This document shows, piece after piece, positions 19,268-27,579 of a stretch of 64,000 nucleotides of DNA; position 1 is the stretch's first letter; each line of letters begins with the position of its first letter. A program made the translations under genes and the position numbers. This DNA comes from an uncultured Bacteroidales bacterium (lineage in GTDB: Bacteria; Bacteroidota; Bacteroidia; Bacteroidales; P3), in assembly GCA_947168515.1 (NCBI GenBank), contig CAMVMF010000011.1, positions 1 to 64,000 on the forward strand, written 5' to 3'. The notes under the pieces are model-generated. The model did no database searches and was not told the DNA's origin. It saw only the letters and a list, made by a program, of their open reading frames with translations.

Positions 19268-19729
19268 TTACATCATAGCAATGAGAAAGTTCTCATAACC
19301 GAGTTTCTCGATGTAGTTGAGGTACTGAGCCTCCCAAGCCATATGTTCGGTCTCGCCGTCAATCCATTTCTGGATGAGCTTCTGCGTGGGATAGTCATCG
19401 GCAAAGGCTGCTGCCATCACGCTCAGCTGCTTGACTGCATCGGGGTTAAAGTCGGACTCGATCTGCTGTTTGGGGTCGTCGTAGAAGGGGAACTCGATGG
19501 TTTTCATAGCCTCCTGGAGGTCGGCAGGCTTGCAGCCGAGCTCCACCAGTCTGTTCAACACCTCTTCAGCCTCTTCCCATTCTTCTTCGGCCTCCTCTTT
19601 CCATTTGTCGGCCAACTTATTCCAGCCCTGCAGACGGTCGTAAGCGGAGAAAGCGAAATGCTGTTTGCTGTTGCCAAACCAGCCTGCACCATACATAGCC
19701 AGTTCTTTCAATGCTTCTTCTTTAGTCAT
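19268..19729 (-). CDS. Ferritin-like helical protein (tentative)
   Basis: A 153-aa soluble, mostly helical, acidic protein. Long helices carry clustered Glu/His: FSAYDRLQGWNKLADKWKEEAEEEWEEAEEVLNRL and, near the end, WIDGETEHMAWEAQYLNYIEKLG. These ExxH-like pairs fit a four-helix ferritin-like or bacterioferritin-like fold binding a di-iron centre, but I cannot place it in a named family. It heads a minus-strand series with a winged-helix protein, an MBL-rubredoxin fusion and a flavin reductase. That context supports iron storage or oxidative-stress defence. Confidence 0.65.
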   Translation of the reverse strand: MTKEEALKELAMYGAGWFGNSKQHFAFSAYDRLQGWNKLADKWKEEAEEEWEEAEEVLNRLVELGCKPADLQEAMKTIEFPFYDDPKQQIESDFNPDAVKQLSVMAAAFADDYPTQKLIQKWIDGETEHMAWEAQYLNYIEKLGYENFLIAMM

Positions 19730-19807
19730 AATAATATCATTTTAAATTGTTAATATACCAATAATTGTCTCTTTTCAGAAGAAAAGCGAATCATCTTATT
19801 GCAAATG

Positions 19808-19815
19808 CAAAAATA
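19808..19815 (-). promoter_or_regulatory. -7 box upstream of the ferritin-like gene
   Basis: On the minus strand TATTTTTG matches TAnnTTTG about 80 nt before the 19729 start, within AT-rich sequence. No -33 element at ordinary spacing is obvious. Confidence 0.45.
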
Positions 19816-20003
19816 CGAAAAAAAACGCAAATTTTCACACCTGCAAACAAAAAAAAGCTATCCGTTCTAACTCAAAAGGTAAGAAAATACCTCCCCGGCA
19901 CTTTGCATGCAAGCACGTCTTTTCCATAGGTCTCTGATTAATAACACTATGACCTCCTGAGGAAAATCGACCTCTAACATACCATCATAGCGGAGGAACA
20001 ACG

Positions 20004-20055
20004 AAAGAATGCGTCAAGGTGGGCCTACAGGCAAGTCCACCTTGACGCATTCTTT
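20004..20055 (-). terminator. 19-bp-stem terminator after the transglutaminase gene
   Basis: AAAGAATGCGTCAAGGTGG (20004-20022) is perfectly complementary to CCACCTTGACGCATTCTTT (20037-20055) with a 14-nt loop. It lies 12 nt beyond the stop of the minus-strand gene. The run of A/T at the stem base stands in for a U-tract. Confidence 0.8.
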
Positions 20056-20067
20056 ATCCTTATGGGA

Positions 20068-22884
20068 CTAGTTGGGACAGTATTTGAGGAGCAGTTCGGC
20101 GAGACCGATCTTGTAGCCGGTGCTGTGGAAGAGGATGTTGCCCTGCTTGTCCACCACGGCCACCAGGGGATATTCGTATTCGGTCAGCCCAAGCGCTTGG
20201 GCCACGGCCACCTCCAAGGGGTCTTTGTCGCCGGTGGGCAGCGGCACGATGTCGACATTCTTCAGCTGGACCAAGTCGCGATTGGCGGGTTCGGTGGTGG
20301 TGACATAGGCCATACCGTTCCAGCGTTTGAACTCCTGCTGGTGTTCCAACATCTCTTTGACAAGGTGCTTGGCGGGTTCGCGGTGGCTGCCGAGGAAGGC
20401 AAAGATGGCACCCGTGCCATCGGCATAGTCCTCGATAGTCACGCCCTCGGTGATGGCCAGTTGGTTGGAGATCTTGGCCCCCGAGGCCTGCTGCCGCTCC
20501 ACCAGGGGGCGGATGATGATTTCCTTGGTGACATGCTGGCCCTCACGGACTGTGAAGAACTCCATGCGGCTGAGCACATCGCCCTCGGGGTAGCGACTGC
20601 CGGTGCAGAGGCAGTAGTAGCCGGGCTCAAGGTCGATGGTGGCGGGGAAATGGTCCATGCGGGGGTCGCCCTCGAAGTCAAAGGTGCGGAAGTCGCCGTT
20701 CTCGAGCTTTTGTAGGGTGAAGTGGGGGTAGTAGATGGGGGTGGCGGGGTCTTTGCCACGGTAGGTGAGGGTTAATTGAGAATTGAGAATTGAGAATTGA
20801 GAATTGTTGGTTGTAGATTTGTGGTTGAAGTCGGTCTTTTGCCAGTCGGTGCCGTCCCAGACGTAGATGGTGTTGGTGGCGTTGTCGAGGTAGGCGGGTA
20901 TGTCTAATGCACGGCAGGCAGCCACAAAGAAGATGTCGCGGCTGTGGGCATCGGCGTGGCGCAGGCGGTACACGCCCATCGGAGAGATGGGGCAGTTGTA
21001 GTAGTTGCCGGTGTCGTCCACGGCAATGTTCTCAAGGGTCCATTGCTTCAGGGCTTCAAAATCTTGCTTATACTCTTCGGGCTGTTGTCGGTACCAAATA
21101 GGATAGGTGGTGTCAACTTTGCGGATACTGGGCGACAGCTCCTTTAACAGGGGCTTCCGCCAGTCGCGTACCAGCTCGTTGCTGATGCGGGCAGGGAGGA
21201 TGCCTTTCTTATAGACATCGTAGGTGTAGAGGGCTGTGGTGCAGGTGCCTTTGACGCGGTCCAGCCAGTCGAAGCCGGTTTCTTGGGCCTGGAGGACATC
21301 GGCGGTGATGTCGCGGAGGTCTTTGTCGGAGTAGGACTTTAGGTAGTCGTATATGTGTTCGCCACTGCGGTACTGGCCTCTCCAGTGCTCGAAGTAATTG
21401 TATATCTCGGCATAGTTGCCTTCGGATTTCTGGATGATTTCCCACACTTGCTCGTCGGAGAAGTGGTCGGGGCGCCAGAGCCAGTCCTTGGGGAGGAAGC
21501 TCTTGAAGTTGTCCTTGGAGGGGAAGGTGGCAGTGTAGGCACTGCGGAGGGAGTCCTCGTAGGCTATGCGGCGGGCGTTGGCGGCAGCGGCCTCGTCGGT
21601 GGGGGTCACCTTGGCCTGACCGGCCACGGGGGGCACGATGTCGAGGAGGACGACTTTGTGGGAGCTATCGGAGGGGTCGGAGTAATCGGAGTAATCGGAA
21701 TAATCAGAATAATCTGAGTACTCTGAGTACTCTGAGTTTTCTGATTTTCTTGAGAGGGTGAGGGTTAGGGTGCTGTCTTTTCTTACGTCGAGTTTGCTGA
21801 AGTTATAGCGGGTGCCGTCGGTGGCCCATACTAGGATGTCGCCGAGGCCGGTGGTGAGGCCGGCCTGACCGTTGGCATCGGTCTCATAGTCGGCCAGGGT
21901 GTAGTACTCGGCGTAGTTGTACATCTTGAATTTCACGTGAGTGCCGGGCAGGGGTTTGCCGCTGGGGTCGCACACGGTGACGGTGACGTGGCGGGTGGGG
22001 GCATAGTGGCTGAGGAGGTTGAGCTCGCTGTAGAGAGCGGTCTGCTTGACCACCTCTTCGTCGCCATGGTAGCGGCCAAAGGCCTTGCTGTGGACCATGA
22101 GGCAGCGGGTGCTGGGCACGGCAAACCAGCCCATGTTGAGCTCGGGGTCGGGTTCGCAGGCACCGAGGAACTTCCACTCACCACCTTTGCCTTTGGGGTC
22201 GGCAATCCACACCTCGACCCATGCGTGGTTGTCGTCGCAGTGGGCCCAGCGGGGGGTGTAGCACTGGCGGGCAGGGATGCCCACAGCGCGCAGGGCGGTG
22301 ACGGCAAAGGTGCTCTCCTCGCCGCAGCGGCCGAGAGAGGTGCGCATGGTGGCCAGGGGGGCGCTGGTGCGGCTGTCGGCGGCACGGTACGCCACATGCT
22401 CGTGGCACCAGTGGTTGACCTCTAGGGCGGCCTGCTCCATGGTCATGCCTTTGACACGGTCTTTGAGTGTGCGGAACATGAACATGCGGGCGGTGTCGAG
22501 GTTCTCGTTATTGACGCGGTAGACCAGCACAAAGTGGCGGAAGATGTCCTCTGGCACGTCCTTGCCCCAGCTGAAGGTGTCGCGGGCGGCAAAAGCGGTG
22601 CGCACCTGGGCAAGGTAGAAAGCACCGTCATAGTCGGCCAAATCGCTATAGGGCATATATGCATAGAGGAATTCCAAGGCCTCCCGGTCGCGGCGACAGA
22701 GCGTGTCCATGCCAGTGAAGAGGGCCTCTGCCCTACCCTGTGCTAGTTGCTGGCGCTGTAAGAAGTCGGCATGAACCTGGTCGCGGTACTGCCGGTCGGT
22801 GATGAAATGGGGGTCGCGGTTGCAGGCCGCAAAGGCCATGGCGGCAACCATGACGAACAAGAGTTTGATAAGATTCTGTTTCAT
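20068..22884 (-). CDS. Transglutaminase-domain lipoprotein with C-terminal thioredoxin-like region
   Basis: The start is set at the ATG at 22884, giving MKQNLIKLLFVMVAAMAFAAC with a clean lipobox (AFAAC); the track's earlier start adds 10 unlikely residues. It is 938 aa. The transglutaminase core (about 150-245) shows the Cys in LGRCGEES, the His in DDNHAWVEVW and a following Asp. A carboxypeptidase-regulatory-like domain (TVCDPSGKPLPGTHVKFKM) comes next, then a long linker. The last 100 residues look thioredoxin-like (YPLVAVVDKQGNILFHSTGY) without a CxxC. It is probably anchored to an envelope membrane. Two low-complexity insertions lie inside the frame: SEYSDYSDYSD and SQFSILNSQ. The latter is translated from the GAGAATTGAG repeat. 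Confidence 0.85.
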   Translation of the reverse strand: MKQNLIKLLFVMVAAMAFAACNRDPHFITDRQYRDQVHADFLQRQQLAQGRAEALFTGMDTLCRRDREALEFLYAYMPYSDLADYDGAFYLAQVRTAFAARDTFSWGKDVPEDIFRHFVLVYRVNNENLDTARMFMFRTLKDRVKGMTMEQAALEVNHWCHEHVAYRAADSRTSAPLATMRTSLGRCGEESTFAVTALRAVGIPARQCYTPRWAHCDDNHAWVEVWIADPKGKGGEWKFLGACEPDPELNMGWFAVPSTRCLMVHSKAFGRYHGDEEVVKQTALYSELNLLSHYAPTRHVTVTVCDPSGKPLPGTHVKFKMYNYAEYYTLADYETDANGQAGLTTGLGDILVWATDGTRYNFSKLDVRKDSTLTLTLSRKSENSEYSEYSDYSDYSDYSDYSDPSDSSHKVVLLDIVPPVAGQAKVTPTDEAAAANARRIAYEDSLRSAYTATFPSKDNFKSFLPKDWLWRPDHFSDEQVWEIIQKSEGNYAEIYNYFEHWRGQYRSGEHIYDYLKSYSDKDLRDITADVLQAQETGFDWLDRVKGTCTTALYTYDVYKKGILPARISNELVRDWRKPLLKELSPSIRKVDTTYPIWYRQQPEEYKQDFEALKQWTLENIAVDDTGNYYNCPISPMGVYRLRHADAHSRDIFFVAACRALDIPAYLDNATNTIYVWDGTDWQKTDFNHKSTTNNSQFSILNSQLTLTYRGKDPATPIYYPHFTLQKLENGDFRTFDFEGDPRMDHFPATIDLEPGYYCLCTGSRYPEGDVLSRMEFFTVREGQHVTKEIIIRPLVERQQASGAKISNQLAITEGVTIEDYADGTGAIFAFLGSHREPAKHLVKEMLEHQQEFKRWNGMAYVTTTEPANRDLVQLKNVDIVPLPTGDKDPLEVAVAQALGLTEYEYPLVAVVDKQGNILFHSTGYKIGLAELLLKYCPN
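20774..20808 (-). repeat. (AATTGAG)n repeat inside the transglutaminase gene
   Basis: Four and a half units of AATTGAG lie in frame and are translated on the minus strand as NNSQFSILNSQL. It is the same unit found in intergenic arrays at 3.1, 9.3-9.6 and 12.1-12.4 kb. Confidence 0.9.
21679..21737 (-). repeat. In-frame 9-nt microsatellite encoding SEYSDYSDYSD
   Basis: Imperfect repeats of GGAGTAATC / TGAGTACTC, read on the minus strand, encode ENSEYSEYSDYSDYSDYSDYSDPSD in the linker after the carboxypeptidase-like domain. The 9-nt period keeps frame. Confidence 0.85.
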
Positions 22885-22935
22885 GAGACTATTGATGTAG
22901 GGCTGCCTATCCAATGGCAGGCAGGCGTGAATTGA

Positions 22936-23625
22936 CTAATCCGTTAATGCTTTGATCTGCTCCATGAGCGACAGCACAGTTTGGGTGTCGGTTTCGATGG
23001 TGCCGTCGGGGAGGGTGTGCTTGCAGGAACCGTGTATTTCGGTGACGCCGGTTTGGCGGACGATGTGGGCGGCATTTGCGGGGGTGACACCGGCACCCGC
23101 CAAAATGGTGATGCGTCCGGCGGCCTGATGCACCAGCTGCCGGAGTGTGTCAATACCTTCTTCGGCAGTGGGCTTGCAGCCCGAAGTAAGGATACGGTGA
23201 CAACCGCAGCCGATGACCTTTTCCAAAGCCACGAGGGGCTCTTCGGTCATCTCGTCAAAGGCGCGGTGAAAGGTAACCTCCATGGGGGCGGCCAACTCGA
23301 CAATATGGCGGGTCTTGGCCACGTCGATGCGACCGTCGGGGGTGAGGAAACCCACCACCACGGCATGTGCCCCGGCACGTTTGCACATCTCCACCTCCTC
23401 GCAGATGAGTGCAAATTCGGCATCGGAGTAGGTGAAATTGCCCTCACGGGGACGCACCAACACATGGGTGCGCAGTTGCAGCTGCCGGACACAATAGGCT
23501 ATATCTTCGGGAGAGGGAGTGGTGCCGCCCACCTCCAGGCGGGAGCACAGCTCGATGCGGTCAGCGCCGCCAGCTTTGGCATGCTCGGCGGAGCGCCGCG
23601 AGTTAGAACAAATCTCTACTTTCAT
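22936..23625 (-). CDS. cutC: Copper homeostasis protein CutC
   Basis: A 229-aa TIM-barrel protein of normal family length. Diagnostic segments are MKVEICSNSRRSAEHAKAGGADRIELCSRLEVGGTTPS at the N-terminus, VLVRPREGNFTYSDAE, and LTSGCKPTAEEGI later on. The CutC family is cytosolic and is linked to copper handling, though its exact biochemical role is debated. Its start overlaps the end of lpxK by 23 nt on the same strand, so the two are probably translated from one message. Confidence 0.93.
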   Translation of the reverse strand: MKVEICSNSRRSAEHAKAGGADRIELCSRLEVGGTTPSPEDIAYCVRQLQLRTHVLVRPREGNFTYSDAEFALICEEVEMCKRAGAHAVVVGFLTPDGRIDVAKTRHIVELAAPMEVTFHRAFDEMTEEPLVALEKVIGCGCHRILTSGCKPTAEEGIDTLRQLVHQAAGRITILAGAGVTPANAAHIVRQTGVTEIHGSCKHTLPDGTIETDTQTVLSLMEQIKALTD

Positions 23626-24733
23626 ATTTTTCTTTTTTCATCAGCGGGGTTGTCCGCATCTTGTCTTGGAAGAGGTTGTTGTCGTGGACGATTTTCTGGA
23701 CAGTCTCGTCAAAGTCGTATTCTTTATTGGGGTGGATGCGCACCTCTATGGGCAGATAGTAGATGGGCAGTCCTGCCATGGCCTCTTTGTCGGCCAGCAG
23801 ACGCAGCCGCACGGCATCTTTCTCGGTAGTAAGGATAATCCGGCGGTCGCCTTTGACCTGCAGCTCGAAGGTCTTGCGGATGTGCTTGAGGTCGGACGCG
23901 GTATAGCGGTGATGGTCGGCATATTTGAGCAGCGAGGCAGGGCACTGGCCCGTCACATACTGCATCATAGGCTGTGGATTGGAGATGCCGGCAAGCACCA
24001 GGACTCCGTCGAGGGTCTTCAGAGGCAGCGGAGCCCCACCCATGAGCGGCAGAGGGTCGCTATAGTATATGCTGCTGAAGAAGACCTTCTGGTAGGGTTC
24101 TGGGTGCAGGTGGGTGACGATGTCGTGACGTTCGATGGGATTGAGGTCTTGGGGCGACTTGGTCACGACGATAATATTGGCGCGTAAACGTGCCCGGCGC
24201 GGCTCCCTCAGATTGCCAAAGGGGAGGATGGCATCTTTATAATAAGGATGGGCATATTCGGTGAGCAAGATGTTGATGGTGGGCTTGACGTAGCGGTGCT
24301 GAAAGGAGTCGTCGAGTACCACCACTTGGGGCGGATTGGGACGCTCAAGGAGACGGCTGATGCCTTCCAAGCGTTTCTCGCACACGGCCACGGTGACCTG
24401 TGGGAACTTCTGCGCCACCATGGCGGGTTCGTCGCCCAGCTGCGTCACGCTGTGCTCGCCCTCGTCGACCACATAACCCCGCGAGCTGCGGCGGTAGCCA
24501 CGGCTGAGCATGGCGGTATTGCACTGGTCGGCCAACAGGCGCAGCAAGTACTCGACATGGGGAGTCTTGCCCACGCCTCCGGCGCGGATGTTGCCCACGC
24601 CGATGGTGGTCACAGGGGGCGTTTCTTGATGTTTGAGACCGATGTTGAACAAAAGATTACGAAACCAAACGCCTATGGCATACCACATCGTGAGTGGAAA
24701 GAGGCACCAAGAAATGATTTTGCGAAACGTCAT
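23603..24733 (-). CDS. lpxK: Tetraacyldisaccharide 4'-kinase (lipid A biosynthesis)
   Basis: The preferred start is ATG at 24733 (MTFRKIISWCLFPLTMWYAIGVWFRN), giving 376 aa; the track's longer form adds an unlikely 63-aa leader that runs over the promoter. The N-terminal hydrophobic helix is the membrane anchor typical of LpxK. A P-loop, GNIRAGGVGKTPHVEYLL, follows, then VVLDDSFQHR, a family hallmark. LpxK phosphorylates the 4' position of the disaccharide lipid A precursor at the inner membrane. The end overlaps cutC by 23 nt. A TATCTTTG box lies upstream. Confidence 0.93.
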   Translation of the reverse strand: MTFRKIISWCLFPLTMWYAIGVWFRNLLFNIGLKHQETPPVTTIGVGNIRAGGVGKTPHVEYLLRLLADQCNTAMLSRGYRRSSRGYVVDEGEHSVTQLGDEPAMVAQKFPQVTVAVCEKRLEGISRLLERPNPPQVVVLDDSFQHRYVKPTINILLTEYAHPYYKDAILPFGNLREPRRARLRANIIVVTKSPQDLNPIERHDIVTHLHPEPYQKVFFSSIYYSDPLPLMGGAPLPLKTLDGVLVLAGISNPQPMMQYVTGQCPASLLKYADHHRYTASDLKHIRKTFELQVKGDRRIILTTEKDAVRLRLLADKEAMAGLPIYYLPIEVRIHPNKEYDFDETVQKIVHDNNLFQDKMRTTPLMKKEKYESRDLF

Positions 24734-24790
24734 GTGTAGTAAACTAAATAATATTGTAAAACACTCAAAAACCAATACTTTTCTTCGCTG

Positions 24791-24798
24791 CAAAGATA
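24791..24798 (-). promoter_or_regulatory. -7 box of the lpxK-cutC operon
   Basis: On the minus strand TATCTTTG is a perfect TAnnTTTG match, 58 nt before the chosen lpxK start. It also argues against the longer ORF start, which would lie upstream of it. Confidence 0.6.
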
Positions 24799-24870
24799 CT
24801 AAAAAAAAATGACCTATAGAGAAAAAAAACAAATAAGCAGAAAAAAATGCAGTTATCGGAAAATTATTCG

Positions 24871-24878
24871 TATTTTTG
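24871..24878 (+). promoter_or_regulatory. -7 box of the flavodiiron operon
   Basis: TATTTTTG matches TAnnTTTG and faces away from lpxK, about 140 nt before the flavodiiron start at 25019. The two divergent promoters share this 285-nt gap, which holds no gene. Confidence 0.55.
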
Positions 24879-25018
24879 CAGTCAGTCGTAATCACACAAC
24901 TGCGTGATACAAAACTATACACATTAGAGAAATAATCTGAATTCTGAACGTTGACTTACGGGTGTGCCTGATGTCACCCGCAATTCAGCAATCAGCGAAA
25001 ACAAAAAAAAACTCTGAC

Positions 25019-26215
25019 ATGCAAAATTCTGTTAGAATAAGCTCCGACCTCTACTATGTCGGCGCCAGCGACCGCAAGCTGGCTCTTTTTGAAAACATTT
25101 ACCCCATCCCCCGCGGGGTTTCATACAACAGCTATGTGCTCTTGGATGAAAAGAGCGTGCTTTTCGACACCACGGATGCCTCCGTCAGCAGCCAGTTCCT
25201 CGAGAACGTGGCCGCTGTGCTGGGCCAGCGTCCGTTAGACTACGTGGTGGTCCACCACATGGAGCCCGACCATGCCGCCACATTGATGGAACTGTTGCTG
25301 CGCCACCCCGAGGCCACGGTGGTCACCACCGCCAAAGCAGCCCAGATGATGGAGCAGTTCTTCGGCCTGAAACCCGCCCAATTGCAACTGGTGAAAGAGG
25401 GCGAAACCCTCTGCACCGGCAGCCATACGCTCTGCTTCACCATGGCCCCCATGGTGCACTGGCCCGAGGTGATGATGACCTACGACACCACGGCCAAGAC
25501 CCTTTTCAGTGCCGATGCCTTTGGCACTTTCGGAGCCCTGAGCGGCAACCTCTATGCCGACGAGGTGAACTTCGAGCACGAATGGCTCAACGACGCCCGC
25601 CGCTACTACATCAACATCGTGGGCAAGTACGGCATACAGGTGCAGAACGTGCTGAAGAAGGCCGCTGCCCTGGACATCCAGATGATTTGCCCGCTGCACG
25701 GCCCCGTGTGGCGCGAGAACCTAGGGTTCTTCATCGGCAAACACGACACTTGGAGCAAGTATGAACCCGAGGACAAAGGCGTGGTCATCATCTACGGCAG
25801 CATCTACGGTCACACCGAGGCGGCCGCCCTGCGCCTGGGCACCCTGCTGGGCGAGCGCGGCGTGAAAGGCATCAAGGCCTACGATGCCAGCCACACCCAT
25901 GCCAGCAAACTGGTGGCCGAATGTTTCCGCGCCAGCCACATAGTCTTTGCCTCCAGCACCTACAACAACGGCCTCTTCACCCCCATCGAAGGACTGTTGC
26001 TCGACCTGAAGGCCCACGCCTGGCAGAAGCGCACCGTGGCCCTCATCGAGAATGGCAGCTGGGCACCGCAGAGCGGCAAACTGATGCGTGCCGAACTGGA
26101 TCAGATGAAGGACATCACCTTCGTGGGCGACACCCTCAGCTTCAAGAGTGCCCTGCAGCCCTCGCAAGAGGAGCAACTGGCAGCCCTGGCCGACCAGATA
26201 GTTCAGAGCCTCTAG
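25019..26215 (+). CDS. Flavodiiron protein (A-type flavoprotein, FprA-like)
   Basis: The start is taken at ATG 25019 (MQNSVRISSDLYYVGASDRKLALFE), giving 398 aa, the usual length. The N-terminal metallo-beta-lactamase domain has the di-iron motif HHMEPDHAA, then APMVHWPEVM, SADAFGTFG and ICPLHGPVW. The C-terminal flavodoxin domain begins at about residue 250 with the FMN phosphate loop IYGSIYGHTEAAA. Such enzymes reduce oxygen to water, or nitric oxide to N2O, in the cytosol of anaerobes, with electrons from rubredoxin. A rubredoxin gene follows 70 nt downstream and a ferritin after that, forming one oxygen-defence operon. Confidence 0.95.
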   Translation: MQNSVRISSDLYYVGASDRKLALFENIYPIPRGVSYNSYVLLDEKSVLFDTTDASVSSQFLENVAAVLGQRPLDYVVVHHMEPDHAATLMELLLRHPEATVVTTAKAAQMMEQFFGLKPAQLQLVKEGETLCTGSHTLCFTMAPMVHWPEVMMTYDTTAKTLFSADAFGTFGALSGNLYADEVNFEHEWLNDARRYYINIVGKYGIQVQNVLKKAAALDIQMICPLHGPVWRENLGFFIGKHDTWSKYEPEDKGVVIIYGSIYGHTEAAALRLGTLLGERGVKGIKAYDASHTHASKLVAECFRASHIVFASSTYNNGLFTPIEGLLLDLKAHAWQKRTVALIENGSWAPQSGKLMRAELDQMKDITFVGDTLSFKSALQPSQEEQLAALADQIVQSL

Positions 26216-26285
26216 TTTCTGCCGCTTACCGCTAGCGACAAGCACATCAAATACAAATATCAACCCATAAAATACCGTATAGAAA

Positions 26286-26444
26286 ATGGAAAAATACGAA
26301 TGCGACGTTTGCGGGTATGTCTATGACCCCGCAGTGGGCGACCCCGACAACGGCATCGCCCCAGGAACCAAGTTTGAAGACCTGCCCGCCGACTGGGTCT
26401 GCCCCCTCTGCTCGGTGGACAAAACCCATTTCGAGAAAAAGTAA
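26286..26444 (+). CDS. Rubredoxin
   Basis: A 52-aa protein missing from the ORF track. It has both CxxC knuckles ([29 protein letters not shown] and WVCPLC), which bind one Fe in a Cys4 site. It is a small cytosolic electron carrier and very probably feeds the flavodiiron protein encoded just upstream. The stop is 18 nt before the ferritin start. Confidence 0.96.
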   Translation: MEKYECDVCGYVYDPAVGDPDNGIAPGTKFEDLPADWVCPLCSVDKTHFEKK

Positions 26445-26462
26445 TCCTAAATAACGACAGAT

Positions 26463-26978
26463 ATGTTAAACAAAAAAGTATCCGATCTGCTCAATCAGCA
26501 AATCAACAAGGAGCTCTACTCCGCCTATCTTTATCTGGACATGAACAACTACTTCCAGGGCCGCGGCCTCAACGGCTTCGCCAACTGGTACATGATCCAA
26601 GCCCAAGAAGAGCGCGACCACGCCATGCTCTTCTACCAGTATATGCAGAACAACGACTGCCCCGTCAGCCTCGATGCCATTGCCAAGCCCGACAAGACCT
26701 TTAAGACCGACATGGACGTGCTGAAAGAGGGTCTCGCCCACGAAGAGTATGTCACCTCCCTCATCAACAACATCTATGCTGCTGCCTACGAGGTCAAGGA
26801 CTTCCGCACCATGCAGTTCCTCGACTGGTTCATCAAAGAGCAGGGCGAAGAAGAAACCAATGCCCGCGACATGATTACCAAGATGGAACTCTTCGGCACC
26901 GACCCCAAGAGCCTCTACATGCTCAACCAAGAACTGGCCGGCCGCACATACAGTGCCCCCAGCCTGGTACTCGACTAA
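26463..26978 (+). CDS. ftnA: Ferritin (FtnA type)
   Basis: A 171-aa non-haem ferritin of normal length. The ferroxidase ligands are recognisable: Glu in NKELYSAYLYLDM, EERDH (Glu and His) in helix B, Glu in GLAHEEYVTSLI, and KEQGEEETNARD in helix D. It makes a cytosolic shell that oxidises Fe(II) and stores it as a mineral. Co-expression with a flavodiiron protein and rubredoxin would limit both oxygen and free iron. A 12-bp perfect terminator follows. Confidence 0.95.
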   Translation: MLNKKVSDLLNQQINKELYSAYLYLDMNNYFQGRGLNGFANWYMIQAQEERDHAMLFYQYMQNNDCPVSLDAIAKPDKTFKTDMDVLKEGLAHEEYVTSLINNIYAAAYEVKDFRTMQFLDWFIKEQGEEETNARDMITKMELFGTDPKSLYMLNQELAGRTYSAPSLVLD

Positions 26979-26994
26979 ATCTTACCCCATCGAT

Positions 26995-27029
26995 AAAAGG
27001 TGTGCAGGAGCATCTCTTGCACACCTTTT
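26995..27029 (+). terminator. Terminator of the flavodiiron-rubredoxin-ferritin operon
   Basis: AAAAGGTGTGCA (26995-27006) pairs perfectly with TGCACACCTTTT (27018-27029) across an 11-nt loop, so the U-run is part of the stem. It lies 17 nt after the ferritin stop. Confidence 0.88.
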
Positions 27030-27047
27030 CTAACACCGAAGTCCCTC

Positions 27048-27575
27048 ATGATGAAAAAAAACGGCAATCGTCCCACGGCCATATATAAAACCAAAGTCAG
27101 CATCGTGCTCCATCTAATCCTTTACGGAGCAGCCATCGCAGTGTTCATCCTCCCCTTCATCAAGACAGATGTGCTTTGGGCCAAGATACTCTGCGGAGGG
27201 GTAATTGCATGCATTCTCTGGGGAGCCTGCAACATCTTGCGCTTCTGGAACGACCGCATCATCGTCGCCCCCACTCACCTCTCCATCTCGCATGTGGCCA
27301 AGAAAACACTTAACGGCAAATGGACTGTAGTGAGCAAAGCAGTCATTAACTGGAACGACATCCGAGAGATTTCATCGCAATTCGACACAAGCATCACGAA
27401 TCATGTACACATCCAAAAAGAAGTATTCATCCGCCTAAGAGGGGGGACACAATACTGCATCGAGTCCGACCTTTATGACGTCATCCTACTCGAACACAAA
27501 CTAAAAAAAAACTGGCAGCAATACGCCAAAGGCCAATCGCTGAAGAAAGCAGAGTCTGCCAGAAAGGACTCCTGA
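27048..27575 (+). CDS. Small membrane protein with a PH-like C-terminal region (uncharacterised)
   Basis: The start is taken at ATG 27048 (MMKKNGNRPTAIYKTK), giving 175 aa; the track's GTG start lies inside the ferritin terminator. Two hydrophobic helices (VLHLILYGAAIAVFILPFI and AKILCGGVIACILWGACNIL) are followed by a soluble stretch: RIIVAPTHLSISHVAKKT...INWNDIREISSQ...IRLRGGTQYCIESDLY. The helix pair plus beta-rich tail is like small bacterial PH-domain membrane proteins. Function is unknown. It converges on the next gene with only 4 nt between stops. Confidence 0.68.
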   Translation: MMKKNGNRPTAIYKTKVSIVLHLILYGAAIAVFILPFIKTDVLWAKILCGGVIACILWGACNILRFWNDRIIVAPTHLSISHVAKKTLNGKWTVVSKAVINWNDIREISSQFDTSITNHVHIQKEVFIRLRGGTQYCIESDLYDVILLEHKLKKNWQQYAKGQSLKKAESARKDS

Positions 27576-27579
27576 CCGT

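Noticed and set aside
24734-24922. Longer LpxK start in the ORF track
   Set aside because: The extra 63 residues cross a perfect TATCTTTG promoter box, and LpxK proteins normally begin at the membrane-anchor helix.
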